DNA from: Mesorhizobium sp. YC-39
Lineage (GTDB): Bacteria; Pseudomonadota; Alphaproteobacteria; Rhizobiales; Rhizobiaceae
Reading direction: 5' to 3'
Length of the DNA stretch: 64,000 nucleotides
NCBI RefSeq assembly: GCF_025753795.1
Contig: NZ_JAOWPS010000001.1
Location: forward strand, 1,736,001-1,800,000
The notes under the pieces are model-generated. The model had not been told where the DNA came from. It did not search any database and saw nothing but the letters and a program-made list of their open reading frames with translations. Numbering within the stretch: the first letter of the stretch is position 1; each line of letters opens with the position of its first letter. Positions 35,865 to 44,188 of the stretch are shown in pieces. A program made the translations under genes and the position numbers.

Positions 35865-35890
35865 GGCCGCGCCGCTTCGGCGGCGCGGCC
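35865..35890 (+). terminator. Very stable UUCG-tetraloop hairpin after the RbsB-type gene
   Basis: GGCCGCGCCGC (35865-35875), loop TTCG, GCGGCGCGGCC (35880-35890): an 11-bp perfect GC stem with a UUCG tetraloop, 25 bp after the stop. No T-run follows. The importer ATPase starts 122 bp later on the same strand, so it probably attenuates or stabilises, and does not fully end transcription. Confidence 0.7.
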
Positions 35891-36012
35891 TCCTGAGGGC
35901 GCCACGTGTCGGATTCGACGTGCACAATGCGCTCCCGTATTTTCAAACCGGCGCATGCAACCGATCCTGGTTTCAGGCGTCATGCGCAAGAGTACCGCGC
36001 AAGGAGCAGGGC

Positions 36013-37545
36013 ATGACCATGCAGCCGTCCGCAGCTCAAATCGCCGTCTCGATGACCGGCATCTCCAAGCGTTTTGGTCCGGTCCAGGCCCTCCACGATG
36101 CCGATCTGCAGGTGGCACGCGGCACCATCCATGGCCTCGTCGGTCAGAATGGCGCCGGCAAGTCGACGATCATCAAGGTGCTGGCCGGCATATTGAAGCC
36201 CGACAGCGGCACGATATCGGTCAATGGCGATACCGTCGGCAACCTGACCCCGTCGTCGGTGGAACGGCTCGGCGTTCATTTCATTCATCAGGACCGCCTG
36301 CTAGTGCCGACCGCCACGGTCGGCGAGGCGGTCTTCCTGCGTCATGAACTCGGCTTCGGCCCCTTCGTCAGCCGTCGTTCGATGAGCCGGCGCGCAGCCG
36401 AACTCCTGAAGCGCTATTTCGATCTCGAATTGCCGGCCGGCATCCTGGTGCAGGACCTGACGACGGCGCAGCAGAAGATCGTCCAGATCACCCGCGCGCT
36501 GGCACAGAAAGCCTCGGTACTGGTGCTCGACGAACCGACGGCCGCACTTGTCAAGCGCGAGGTCGACAGCCTGTTTGCCGTGCTGCGCCGGCTGCGCAAC
36601 GACGGCATCGCCGTGATCTTTATCTCGCACTACATGCAGGAGATCGAGCAGCTCTGCGACCGCGTCACCGTGATGCGCAACGGCACCGATGTCGGCACCG
36701 TCGATCCGGCCCAGACGCCGATCGACGAGATCATCGCCATGATGATCGCGCGCGATGTCGGCGAGATGTTTCCCAAGCGCTCGGTCGAAATTGGCGCGCC
36801 GGTGCTCGAAGTCTCGCATCTCGGCATGGCCGGCAGTTTCGAGGACATCTCATTCTCGGTACGCCGCGGCGAGATCGTCGGGCTGACTGGCCTGCTGGGT
36901 TCCGGCGCCAAGGAGATCGTGCAGTGCCTGTTCGGGCTGGATCGCGCCGAACGCGGCTCGGTCAAGGTCGAAGGCAAGAGACTGTCGCTGTCCACGCCCG
37001 TGCACGCCGTACAGGGCGGCATCGCCATGCTGCCGGAGGACCGCCGCGCCCATGGCGTGGCGATCGACCTGTCGGTGCGCGAGAATATCAGCCTCGCCAG
37101 CCTCGGCCGCTACAGCGGCAGCGGCTTCGTCAAGCGGCGGCAGGAGAACCAGGCGATCGACGGGCTGATCCGCGAACTGTCGATCAAGACGCCCGGTCGC
37201 GACACGCTGGTGCGCCAGCTCTCCGGCGGCAACCAGCAGAAAGTGGCGATCGCCAAATGGCTGAGCTGCCAGTCGCGCGTCTACATTCTCGACGAGCCGA
37301 CGGTCGCCGTCGATGTCGGCGCCAAGGTAGAGATCTACAACCTGCTGAACCGGTTGGCCGGCGAGGGCGCAGCCATCTTGCTCTTGTCCTCCGACCTGCT
37401 CGAACTGGTCGGTGTCTGTGACCGCGTGCTTGTCGTCTATCGCGGCCGGCTGGCGGGCGAGTTCTCCGGCGCCGAGCTCGATGGCGACAGGCTGCTTGCC
37501 GCCTCGTCGGGCGCTCGCGTCGCCAAAGCGGAGGTCTCGTCATGA
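36013..37545 (+). CDS. Sugar ABC transporter ATP-binding protein, RbsA type (double domain)
   Basis: 510 residues from the ATG at 36013, with AAGGAG upstream. Two ABC domains are fused. Domain 1 has Walker A GQNGAGKSTI near residue 47 and Walker B LVLDEPTAAL near 175. Domain 2 has the usual degenerate Walker A (LLGSGAKE), signature LSGGNQQKVAIAKW near 407 and Walker B YILDEPTVAVDVG near 425. The domain 1 signature is weakened to LTTAQQKIVQI, as is common in RbsA. It energises the two RbsC-type permeases that follow. Its stop overlaps the next start (ATGA). Confidence 0.94.
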   Translation: MTMQPSAAQIAVSMTGISKRFGPVQALHDADLQVARGTIHGLVGQNGAGKSTIIKVLAGILKPDSGTISVNGDTVGNLTPSSVERLGVHFIHQDRLLVPTATVGEAVFLRHELGFGPFVSRRSMSRRAAELLKRYFDLELPAGILVQDLTTAQQKIVQITRALAQKASVLVLDEPTAALVKREVDSLFAVLRRLRNDGIAVIFISHYMQEIEQLCDRVTVMRNGTDVGTVDPAQTPIDEIIAMMIARDVGEMFPKRSVEIGAPVLEVSHLGMAGSFEDISFSVRRGEIVGLTGLLGSGAKEIVQCLFGLDRAERGSVKVEGKRLSLSTPVHAVQGGIAMLPEDRRAHGVAIDLSVRENISLASLGRYSGSGFVKRRQENQAIDGLIRELSIKTPGRDTLVRQLSGGNQQKVAIAKWLSCQSRVYILDEPTVAVDVGAKVEIYNLLNRLAGEGAAILLLSSDLLELVGVCDRVLVVYRGRLAGEFSGAELDGDRLLAASSGARVAKAEVSS

Positions 37546-38576
37546 CCGCAACAACAATGAGAGCCGCCGGCACCGCCGCGCAAGGCGAGAAGCAGCCGCG
37601 CGTGCAAAACACCGGCAAGCGTCTCGGCGCGGTCGCCGTACGGCTCGGCGCCATCGCCACCTTCGCGCTCATCCTGATCTATTTCGCGCTGTTTGCGCCG
37701 GGCTTCCTGTCCTCTTTCAACCTGATCAATGTCGTCGAACAGTCAGCGATCCTCGGCGTGCTCGCCTTCGGCATGGCGGTGGTCATCATCGGCGGCGGTT
37801 CGAACGTCACCGAAGGCGGCATCGACCTGTCGATAGCGGCCAATATGGGCCTGTGCGCCGCGGTGTTCGCCACCGTGCTGCAGGCCGGCTATCCAGATGC
37901 GGTGGCGCTGCTTGCGGCCATCGCCTGTGGCGTTGCGGTCGGCGCGCTGAATGCCATCGCCGTCGTCGGCCTCGGTATACTGCCGCTGCTGGCGTCGCTG
38001 GCGGTGATGAACATCGCCGCCGGCGCCGAGCTGACCCTGACGCAGAACACCGTGGTCGGCGCCGCCTCGCCGCTGCTCGCCTTCCTTGTATCGGGCAGCT
38101 TCCTCGGCATTTCGGCGCTTGCCTGGTGCCTGATCCTGTTTTCCGCCATCATGCTCGTCTTCATCCACAAGACGACCTTTGGCCTCCGGCTCTACGCCGT
38201 CGGCGGCCATCCGGAAGCGGCGCGCGCCGCCGGCATCAACGTGCCGCTGCATGTCGGCTTCACCTATCTGTTCTCAGGCTTTTGCGCCGCCATCGCCAGC
38301 GTGCTGGCTGTCTCCCGGCTCAGCGCTAGCACGCCCGGCTCCGGCGAGATGCTTTTGTCGGTGCTGGCCGCCGCCCTTCTCGGCACCGTCTTTTCCCGAC
38401 GCCTGGTGCCGACCATCGGCGGCACGCTGCTCAGCGTGTTGTTCATCGGCTTCCTCGCCAATGGCTTTCAGCTGCTCAACGTGTCGAGCTACTGGGTCAA
38501 TGGCGTGCAGGGCGCGCTGATCCTGCTGGTCGTCGCCGTCACCTCATTCGCCCGCGGACCGGAGGCATCACGATGA
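37542..38576 (+). CDS. Sugar ABC transporter permease, RbsC type (first)
   Basis: 344 residues. The cytoplasmic N-terminus is longer than usual (about 40 residues), then 8-10 hydrophobic segments. The BPD_transp_2 landmark near residue 90 (EGGIDLSIAANMG) is clear. It overlaps both neighbours by 4 bp. The operon has two different RbsC-type permeases, which suggests a heterodimeric channel, unlike the homodimeric RbsC of E. coli. Confidence 0.92.
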   Translation: MTATTMRAAGTAAQGEKQPRVQNTGKRLGAVAVRLGAIATFALILIYFALFAPGFLSSFNLINVVEQSAILGVLAFGMAVVIIGGGSNVTEGGIDLSIAANMGLCAAVFATVLQAGYPDAVALLAAIACGVAVGALNAIAVVGLGILPLLASLAVMNIAAGAELTLTQNTVVGAASPLLAFLVSGSFLGISALAWCLILFSAIMLVFIHKTTFGLRLYAVGGHPEAARAAGINVPLHVGFTYLFSGFCAAIASVLAVSRLSASTPGSGEMLLSVLAAALLGTVFSRRLVPTIGGTLLSVLFIGFLANGFQLLNVSSYWVNGVQGALILLVVAVTSFARGPEASR

Positions 38577-39562
38577 GCGTTTCGCAAGAGACGAGCGCCA
38601 GCGGCGCGCAAAGGCTCGGCGGCTTCATCGCCAGCTACAGCGTGGTCATCACCTTCCTGGCGATCTGCCTGTTCTTCGCTGTTGCCAGCCCCACCTTCCT
38701 GACCGGCGCCAACCTTTACAACGTGCTGGTCAACAATGTGGTGATGCTGGCCATCGTCGCGCTCGGGCTCACCATCGTCATCTCGTCTGGTGGTATCGAC
38801 CTGTCGGTCGGTGTCTCCGTCGACATGGCCTCGATGGTGTTCGTCATGCTGCTCGCGGCCGGCTATGGCGGTGTCTTCGGCGTCACCGTCGGGCTGCTGG
38901 CGGCCGTCGCCGTCGGCGTGCTCAACGCCATCCTGATCACCAGGCTGAAGATCAGCCCGTTTCTCGCCACGCTTGGCGTGTTGTTCATCGGCCAGAGCAC
39001 GCAGCAACTGGCAACCAGCGGCGGCCAGCCGATCTACCTGATCACAGGCTATGCCGGCGACCAGTTCAACGCCATAGCCAGAACCTCGCTGTTCGGCGTC
39101 CCGACGCCGGTGCTGGTGCTGATCGCCTGCATCGTCGTCGTCTATCTCCTGCTGCACCGCTCGGTCTTCGGCCGCGCCGTGCAGGCCATGGGCGCGCAAC
39201 CGGGCGTCGCCTGGTATTCGGGCCTCGCCGTGCCGCGCCAGCAATCGCTGGTCTATATCGGCTGCGCGCTTTTGTGCGGCATCACCGGCATCCTGTTGTC
39301 GGCGACGGTGAAATCCTACGTGCCGCTGTCGGGGAACGCCTTCCTGCTCGACGCCATCGGCGCCACGTTCATCGGCACCACGCTCAGCGCCGAACGCCGG
39401 CCGACGGTCATCGGCACGCTGCTCGGCGTGCTGCTGCTCGCAGTGGTCAAGAACGGGCTGCTGCTCATCGGCTGGAATTTCTACTGGCAGCAAGTCGGCA
39501 TCGGTGTGCTCGTCTTCCTGGTCCTCGCCGTGAGCTTCGGCCTGCGCCGCGCGCGCCAGTAA
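38573..39562 (+). CDS. Sugar ABC transporter permease, RbsC type (second)
   Basis: 329 residues with 8-10 hydrophobic segments beginning near residue 22. The family landmark SSGGIDLSVGVSVDM is near 72. It overlaps the first permease by 4 bp and is followed after 34 bp by the PfkB kinase gene. It is a likely heterodimer partner of the first permease in the inner membrane. Confidence 0.92.
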   Translation: MSVSQETSASGAQRLGGFIASYSVVITFLAICLFFAVASPTFLTGANLYNVLVNNVVMLAIVALGLTIVISSGGIDLSVGVSVDMASMVFVMLLAAGYGGVFGVTVGLLAAVAVGVLNAILITRLKISPFLATLGVLFIGQSTQQLATSGGQPIYLITGYAGDQFNAIARTSLFGVPTPVLVLIACIVVVYLLLHRSVFGRAVQAMGAQPGVAWYSGLAVPRQQSLVYIGCALLCGITGILLSATVKSYVPLSGNAFLLDAIGATFIGTTLSAERRPTVIGTLLGVLLLAVVKNGLLLIGWNFYWQQVGIGVLVFLVLAVSFGLRRARQ

Positions 39563-39596
39563 TTTTTCCGCCTCTTCGTCAAAGGATTTTTCCACC

Positions 39597-40568
39597 ATGC
39601 CCAGCTTCGATGTCAGTTCGGTCGGCTTCTACGTGCTCGACATTCTCGGCCGCCCGGTCTCGCGCATCCCCGAAGGCGGCAGGGCCGATTATATCGAGGA
39701 GATCCGCATGACCGTCGCCGGCACTGCTGGCGCGACGGGAATGGACTGCGCCATCCTCGGCCTGAAGACACAGGCCGTGACCACGCTCGGCACCGACGAC
39801 ATGGGCGACTGGTTCGTCGCCAAATTGCAGAAATACGGTCTCGACTGCGGCCTGGTCCGCCGCGATGGCAGCGTGCAGACCTCGTCCACCATCCTGCCGG
39901 TTCGCCCCAATGGCGAAAGGCCGGCCCTGCATGTGCCGGGCACGGCAACGGTGTTCCGCGTCGCCGACGAGGATCTCGACGCCGCGCTCGACGCGACCGT
40001 CGTCCATGTCGGCGGCACTGGCCTGCTCAAGAGTTTCGACGGCGAGCCGACCGTGCGCCTGCTCAGGCGCGCCAAGGAACTCGGCCGCACCACCACCTTC
40101 GATCTCATCCAGGCAACGCCGGAAACGATCGCCTTCGTCGAACCGTGCCTGCCTTATATCGATTATTTCGTGCCGAGCATCGATGAAGCCAGCGAAATGG
40201 CGCATGAGCGCGATCCGGCCAAGGTTGCCGCCTACTTCAAGTCGAAGGGCGTCAGGAACTGCCTGCTCACGCTTGGCGGCGAAGGCGTCTATGTCGCGCC
40301 GGAAAACGGCAAGCCGTTCCATCTGCCGGCCTTCGACATCGAGGTTGTCGACACCACCGGCTGCGGCGACAGTTTCACCGCAGGCATCATCGTCGGCATC
40401 GCTAGGGGTTGGGACCTCGAACGCTCGGCGCGTTTTGCCTCGGCGGTCGCCGCCAAGGTGGCGATGGGCCTCGGCTCGGACGGCAAGCTCGTCTCCTTCG
40501 ACGACACCATCGCGGCGATGAATTCCCTTCCGGTCAAGGCGCCGGCGCGCAGCTCCGCCCACGCCTGA
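39597..40568 (+). CDS. PfkB family carbohydrate kinase
   Basis: 323 residues, ribokinase-like fold. The N-terminal lid strand begins at SVGFYVLDILGRP; the nucleotide and catalytic motif DTTGCGDSF is near residue 252, with the catalytic Asp in GCGD. The family signature commonly reads DTTGAGD, so Ala is Cys here. It transfers phosphate from ATP to a sugar, probably the ketose made by the SDR at 33280, before cleavage by the class II aldolase. Other options are a nucleoside or sugar-acid kinase. It is in one operon with the importer. Confidence 0.9.
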   Translation: MPSFDVSSVGFYVLDILGRPVSRIPEGGRADYIEEIRMTVAGTAGATGMDCAILGLKTQAVTTLGTDDMGDWFVAKLQKYGLDCGLVRRDGSVQTSSTILPVRPNGERPALHVPGTATVFRVADEDLDAALDATVVHVGGTGLLKSFDGEPTVRLLRRAKELGRTTTFDLIQATPETIAFVEPCLPYIDYFVPSIDEASEMAHERDPAKVAAYFKSKGVRNCLLTLGGEGVYVAPENGKPFHLPAFDIEVVDTTGCGDSFTAGIIVGIARGWDLERSARFASAVAAKVAMGLGSDGKLVSFDDTIAAMNSLPVKAPARSSAHA

Positions 40569-40595
40569 CAGCAGCATTTCGAAAGGACGATTTCC

Positions 40596-41357
40596 ATGAG
40601 CAATTCAAAAGTCGGCACGGTCGCGCTGGTCACCGGCGCCAGCCGCGGCATCGGCCGGGCGCTTGCCGTCGGCCTGGCGAAGTTCGGCTACGATGTCGCG
40701 ATCACCGACCTGCCGGGGCAGGCGAAGGAGCTCGACGTCACACGCACCGAGATCGAAGCCGCCGGCCGCAAGGCCTATGTCTACACGATGGACGTCAGCA
40801 GCAAGAAAGAGGTCGAGGCGACCACCGCGGCGCTGCTCAGGGATGCCGGCCGCATCGACGTGCTGGTCAACAACGCCGGCATCTTGAAGCCCAGCCTGTT
40901 GCAGGATCTGGACGAGGCCTCGTGGGATGCGCATTTCGACGTCAACGCCAAGGGCGTGCTGTTGATGTGCCAGGCGGTGCTGCCGCACATGCGGTCGCGC
41001 AAATCCGGCCGCGTCGTCAACATCGCTTCCATCGCCGGGCGCCAGGGCGTGCCGACGCAGGGCCATTACGCCGCGACCAAGGCGACCGTCATCACACTGA
41101 CCCGCGTGCTGGCACAGGAAGTCGGCATGGACGGCGTCACCGTCAACGCCATCTGCCCCGGCATCATCCTGACCGAGATGGGCAAGAACAATCTCGGCAG
41201 CGACGAGGCCATCCGGCATTGGGAAGAGGTCGCGGCACTCAAGCGCCTCGGCTATCCCGACGACATTGTCGGGCCGGTGTGCTTCTTCGCTTCTGAGCAA
41301 TCGGCCTTCGTCACCGGGCAGGCGCTGAACGTCTGCGGCGGCATCTATTTCCACTAG
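40596..41357 (+). CDS. SDR family oxidoreductase
   Basis: 253 residues with the complete classical set: TGASRGIG near 14, NNAG near 94, Ser in NIASIAG, and YAATK near 160. AAAGGA precedes the ATG. The end of the protein, NVCGGIYFH, is typical of bacterial 3-oxoacyl/sugar dehydrogenases. It is the last gene of the polyol operon and probably a second dehydrogenase for a related polyol or for an epimer, so that two SDRs could interconvert two sugar alcohols via one ketose. The substrate is inferred only. Confidence 0.88.
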   Translation: MSNSKVGTVALVTGASRGIGRALAVGLAKFGYDVAITDLPGQAKELDVTRTEIEAAGRKAYVYTMDVSSKKEVEATTAALLRDAGRIDVLVNNAGILKPSLLQDLDEASWDAHFDVNAKGVLLMCQAVLPHMRSRKSGRVVNIASIAGRQGVPTQGHYAATKATVITLTRVLAQEVGMDGVTVNAICPGIILTEMGKNNLGSDEAIRHWEEVAALKRLGYPDDIVGPVCFFASEQSAFVTGQALNVCGGIYFH

Positions 41358-41440
41358 GACACGCGTCGAATGTCCAAGGCGAAAAAACGAAAAAACATCG
41401 AGCGGCTGCGCGATCGGCAGTGAGAGCTCATCCGCCGCGG

Positions 41441-41459
41441 CTGGCTGTCGGTCAGCCAG
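41441..41459 (-). terminator. Hairpin between convergent operons
   Basis: CTGGCTG (41441-41447), loop TCGGT, CAGCCAG (41453-41459), directly after the stop of the minus-strand acyl-CoA synthetase gene. Two A6 runs at 41382-41397 read as T-runs on the minus strand about 45 nt further. It is a weak terminator candidate for the G operon, possibly two-way. Confidence 0.45.
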
Positions 41460-43049
41460 TCAGCGCGCGTCTTGGCGCAGCATGAATTTCTGGATCTTGC
41501 CGGTTGCCGTCTTCGGCAATTCGCGGAAGAGAAAGCGTTTCGGGATTTTGTAGCCGGCCAATCTGGCGCGGCAGAATGCGACCAGCTCCTGCGTCCCGAC
41601 CTCTTTGCCCGCCTTGGTCTCGATGAAGGCGCATGGCACCTCGCCCCATTTCTCGTCCGGCATGGCAACGACCGCTGCCAGCAGGATGGCGGGATGCTGG
41701 TGGAGCACATTCTCGATCTCGAGGCTGGACACGTTCTCGCCGCCCGAAATGATGATGTCCTTCAACCGGTCCTTGATCTCGATGGCGTCGTCCGGGTGGA
41801 CGATGGCGAGGTCGCCCGTGTGGAACCAGCCCCCGGAGAATGCGCTCTCGCTCGCCGCCGCGTCGCGATAGTAGCCGGCCATAAGCGTGTTGCCTGCAAG
41901 CTGGATCTCGCCCATGGTTTTGCCATCGGCCGCCACAGGCGATCCCTGCTCGTCGGCAACCCGGATCTGGCTCGCCGTGATGTGACGCACGCCCTGGCGT
42001 GCCAGGAACGCGGCCTTTTCTCCAGCGCTCACCGTCGCCAGGCGGCCGGGCAGTTCGCACAGCGTTGCTGGGCCGTAGGATTCGGTAAGGCCGTAGAGAT
42101 GGACGAGGTCGACGCCCAGTGCATCGAGCTGTTCGATCAAGGTGCTGGTTGGCGATGCGCCGCCGGTCGCGACCGTGACGCGCTTTTCCAGCGCGCCGGC
42201 GGGGCGCCCGGGATGATTGAGCAGCATATAGAGAACCACCGGCGCGCAGGCAAAATGCGTCACCGCATGCTGCTTCAGCGCACCGAACACCAGATCCGGA
42301 TCGATCCGGTCGAGGCAGACATGCAGGCCGCCCGCCGCCGTCACCGCCCAGGTGTGGCACCAGCCATTGCAATGGAACATCGGCAAGGTCCAGAGATAGA
42401 CCGTGTCGCGGTCGAAGCCGAGCGCCATGACATTGCCCAGTGCGTTGAGATAGGCGCCCCGGTGGTGGTAGACGACGCCCTTGGGCCGTCCGGTCGTGCC
42501 AGACGTGTAATTGAGGCAGATCGGCTGCCACTCGTCGGCAACCCCTGAGATTTCGAAGCGGTCCTCGCCCGGGTCTCCGGACAAAAGATCGAGCCTGTCC
42601 TCGCCGGCGTCCTCGCTCTCCGCCAGCAGCACGACGCGGACGCCGGCGATGCGCCCGGCTTGCCGTGCTACGCCGATGCTTCCAGGGTCCGCCACCACGA
42701 TGCGGCTGCCGGAATGGTCGAGTATGTAGGCGACGGTATCGGCATCGAGGCGGGTGTTGATGCTGTTGAGCACCGCGCCGACGGCGGGCACCGCATAATG
42801 GGCGGCCAGCATCTCGGGCCGGTTGGAGCACATGAAGCTGACCACGTCGCCAGCCCCGATCTCTTGCCTTCCAAGCCAGGCGGCAAGGCGCGCCGCGGTA
42901 CCGCCGAATTGCCGGTAGCTCCAGCGCCGCGCGTTCCAGGCGATTGCCGGGCGGTCCGGATGGACTGCGACGGCACGCGCCAGGAAATCCGCCGGCGTGA
43001 GCGGATGGAAATTCGCCGGCCGGCGCGAAAGATGCGGCTCTACCTGCAT
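41460..43049 (-). CDS. AMP-dependent acyl-CoA synthetase
   Basis: 529 residues. The adenylation loop NYTSGTTGRPKG is near residue 180, YGLTESYGPAT near 320, GWFHTGDLA near 400 and the C-terminal catalytic Lys in TATGKIQKF. The family activates fatty or other carboxylic acids with ATP and CoA. It is separated from the upstream hydrolase gene by a 140-bp palindromic repeat, so it may have its own promoter or depend on read-through. It could activate a carboxylic acid released by the hydrolase, or feed the acyl-CoA dehydrogenase of region H. Both are guesses. Confidence 0.9.
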   Translation of the reverse strand: MQVEPHLSRRPANFHPLTPADFLARAVAVHPDRPAIAWNARRWSYRQFGGTAARLAAWLGRQEIGAGDVVSFMCSNRPEMLAAHYAVPAVGAVLNSINTRLDADTVAYILDHSGSRIVVADPGSIGVARQAGRIAGVRVVLLAESEDAGEDRLDLLSGDPGEDRFEISGVADEWQPICLNYTSGTTGRPKGVVYHHRGAYLNALGNVMALGFDRDTVYLWTLPMFHCNGWCHTWAVTAAGGLHVCLDRIDPDLVFGALKQHAVTHFACAPVVLYMLLNHPGRPAGALEKRVTVATGGASPTSTLIEQLDALGVDLVHLYGLTESYGPATLCELPGRLATVSAGEKAAFLARQGVRHITASQIRVADEQGSPVAADGKTMGEIQLAGNTLMAGYYRDAAASESAFSGGWFHTGDLAIVHPDDAIEIKDRLKDIIISGGENVSSLEIENVLHQHPAILLAAVVAMPDEKWGEVPCAFIETKAGKEVGTQELVAFCRARLAGYKIPKRFLFRELPKTATGKIQKFMLRQDAR

Positions 43050-43067
43050 GTCCTGATCATCTCTAAG

Positions 43068-43208
43068 AGACTGTTTCGAAAGTCGCTCCGGCGAGTCATA
43101 TGGTGGTGGTTTCGAGAACCGGAGCGCAGCGGACGTTTGGGTCCGTGAGCACCGGAAGCGCAGAAAACGCCATCAGATGGCCGCCGGAGTAGAGTTTCCA
43201 AACAGTCT
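43068..43208. repeat. Long palindromic intergenic repeat, third Rhizobiales type
   Basis: The left end AGACTGTTTCGAAAG (from 43068) and the right end, reading AGACTGTTTGGAAAC on the other strand (to 43208), are imperfect inverse copies about 40 bp long. The central part contains smaller stems around CCGGAGCGCAGCGG and CCGGAAGCGC. I recognise this as a widespread Rhizobiales extragenic element. Its right arm contains the TAG stop codon of the hydrolase gene at 43207-43209, so the repeat supplies the stop. Confidence 0.6.
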
Positions 43209-44124
43209 ACGGCTTCAGCGTCTCGACGAACCAGTCACGGGCCATGGCTGCCGCCACCTTGACCTTAGACTGGTCCGAATAAAGCGTCATATGCGAAGTG
43301 TGCGGCAGCACTTCCAGCTTCTTCTTCGTCGATGGAATCTGGTTGAAGGCGCCGATTTCGAGATCCCACAATGTCAGATCGTCGCCCTCGGCCACGATCA
43401 TCAGCGTCGGCGTGTTGTAGATGCGCTTCACGAATGGTCCGACATCGTAATTCATCAGGAGATCGACCGATTCCACCGTGCTGCGGTTTTCGTAAAGCGG
43501 TGCCTCCGAGGCCTTGATAGCCATGAAGGTGCGCACGGTTTCCGGGAACGGCCAGGCCGAGACCTCCGCGGCCGAATTTTCGGTCGCATGCGGCAGGTAG
43601 AGCTGTTCGCCGGGCTTCTCATAGCGAAGCTTGCGATCCCTGAGCACGAGATCCCAGAGCGCCCGGTACTCCATCGTTCCGTGGGCGCGCCGCATGTTCT
43701 CGTAGCCGTCGATCACCGGGATCTGGCTGACGATGGTTTTTACGCGCGGGTCGATGGCGGCGAGGATAAGAGCATGGCCACCCGAGTAGGAAATGCCCCA
43801 GACGCCGATGCGGTCGGGATCGACATTATCATGACGTTCGAGGAAGCTGATGGCGTTCTGATAGTCGCGGATCTGCTGCCAGGGATCCAGATGCTGGCGG
43901 TTGTCGCCATCGCTGACGCCCAGATTGCGATAGTCGAAGATCAGCGCATTGATGCCCGCGTCGGCGAATGCCTGGGCATAGGTCGGCATGACGATCTCGC
44001 GCACATAGCACCAGCCGCCGGCCAGCACCACGGTCGGCGCGCGCTTCGATGTGTTGGCCAGATACAGCCAGCCGCGCACGGTCGTGCCCTCGGACTTGAA
44101 TTCGACGTCCACTCGTTTGGTCAT
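43207..44124 (-). CDS. Alpha/beta hydrolase
   Basis: 305 residues from the ATG at 44124, with GAGGA 6 nt upstream. The nucleophile elbow is GISYSGG (near residue 110), with candidate acid in VAEGDDLTLWD near 255 and His in LPHTSHM near 280. The fold matches small dienelactone-hydrolase/YcjY-like enzymes. There is no signal peptide, so it is cytosolic. It has its own CAATCGATTG operator just upstream, which separates it from the long G operon and puts it in the LacI regulon. The substrate may be a lactone or ester formed during sugar oxidation. Confidence 0.88.
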   Translation of the reverse strand: MTKRVDVEFKSEGTTVRGWLYLANTSKRAPTVVLAGGWCYVREIVMPTYAQAFADAGINALIFDYRNLGVSDGDNRQHLDPWQQIRDYQNAISFLERHDNVDPDRIGVWGISYSGGHALILAAIDPRVKTIVSQIPVIDGYENMRRAHGTMEYRALWDLVLRDRKLRYEKPGEQLYLPHATENSAAEVSAWPFPETVRTFMAIKASEAPLYENRSTVESVDLLMNYDVGPFVKRIYNTPTLMIVAEGDDLTLWDLEIGAFNQIPSTKKKLEVLPHTSHMTLYSDQSKVKVAAAMARDWFVETLKP

Positions 44125-44142
44125 GAGATTTCCTCTGCTAGT

Positions 44143-44152
44143 CAATCGATTG
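44143..44152. promoter_or_regulatory. LacI-type operator before the hydrolase gene
   Basis: The perfect palindrome CAATCGATTG, in the context GTCAATCGATTGCA, lies 19 bp upstream of the hydrolase ATG. The same 10-mer is found at 52486, 53782 and 54114, all next to LacI-region genes. It is probably bound by the LacI protein encoded at 52706-53719. Confidence 0.6.
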
Positions 44153-44188
44153 CATTTGGGGTTGAAATTTAGCGCGAGGCATATTCCG

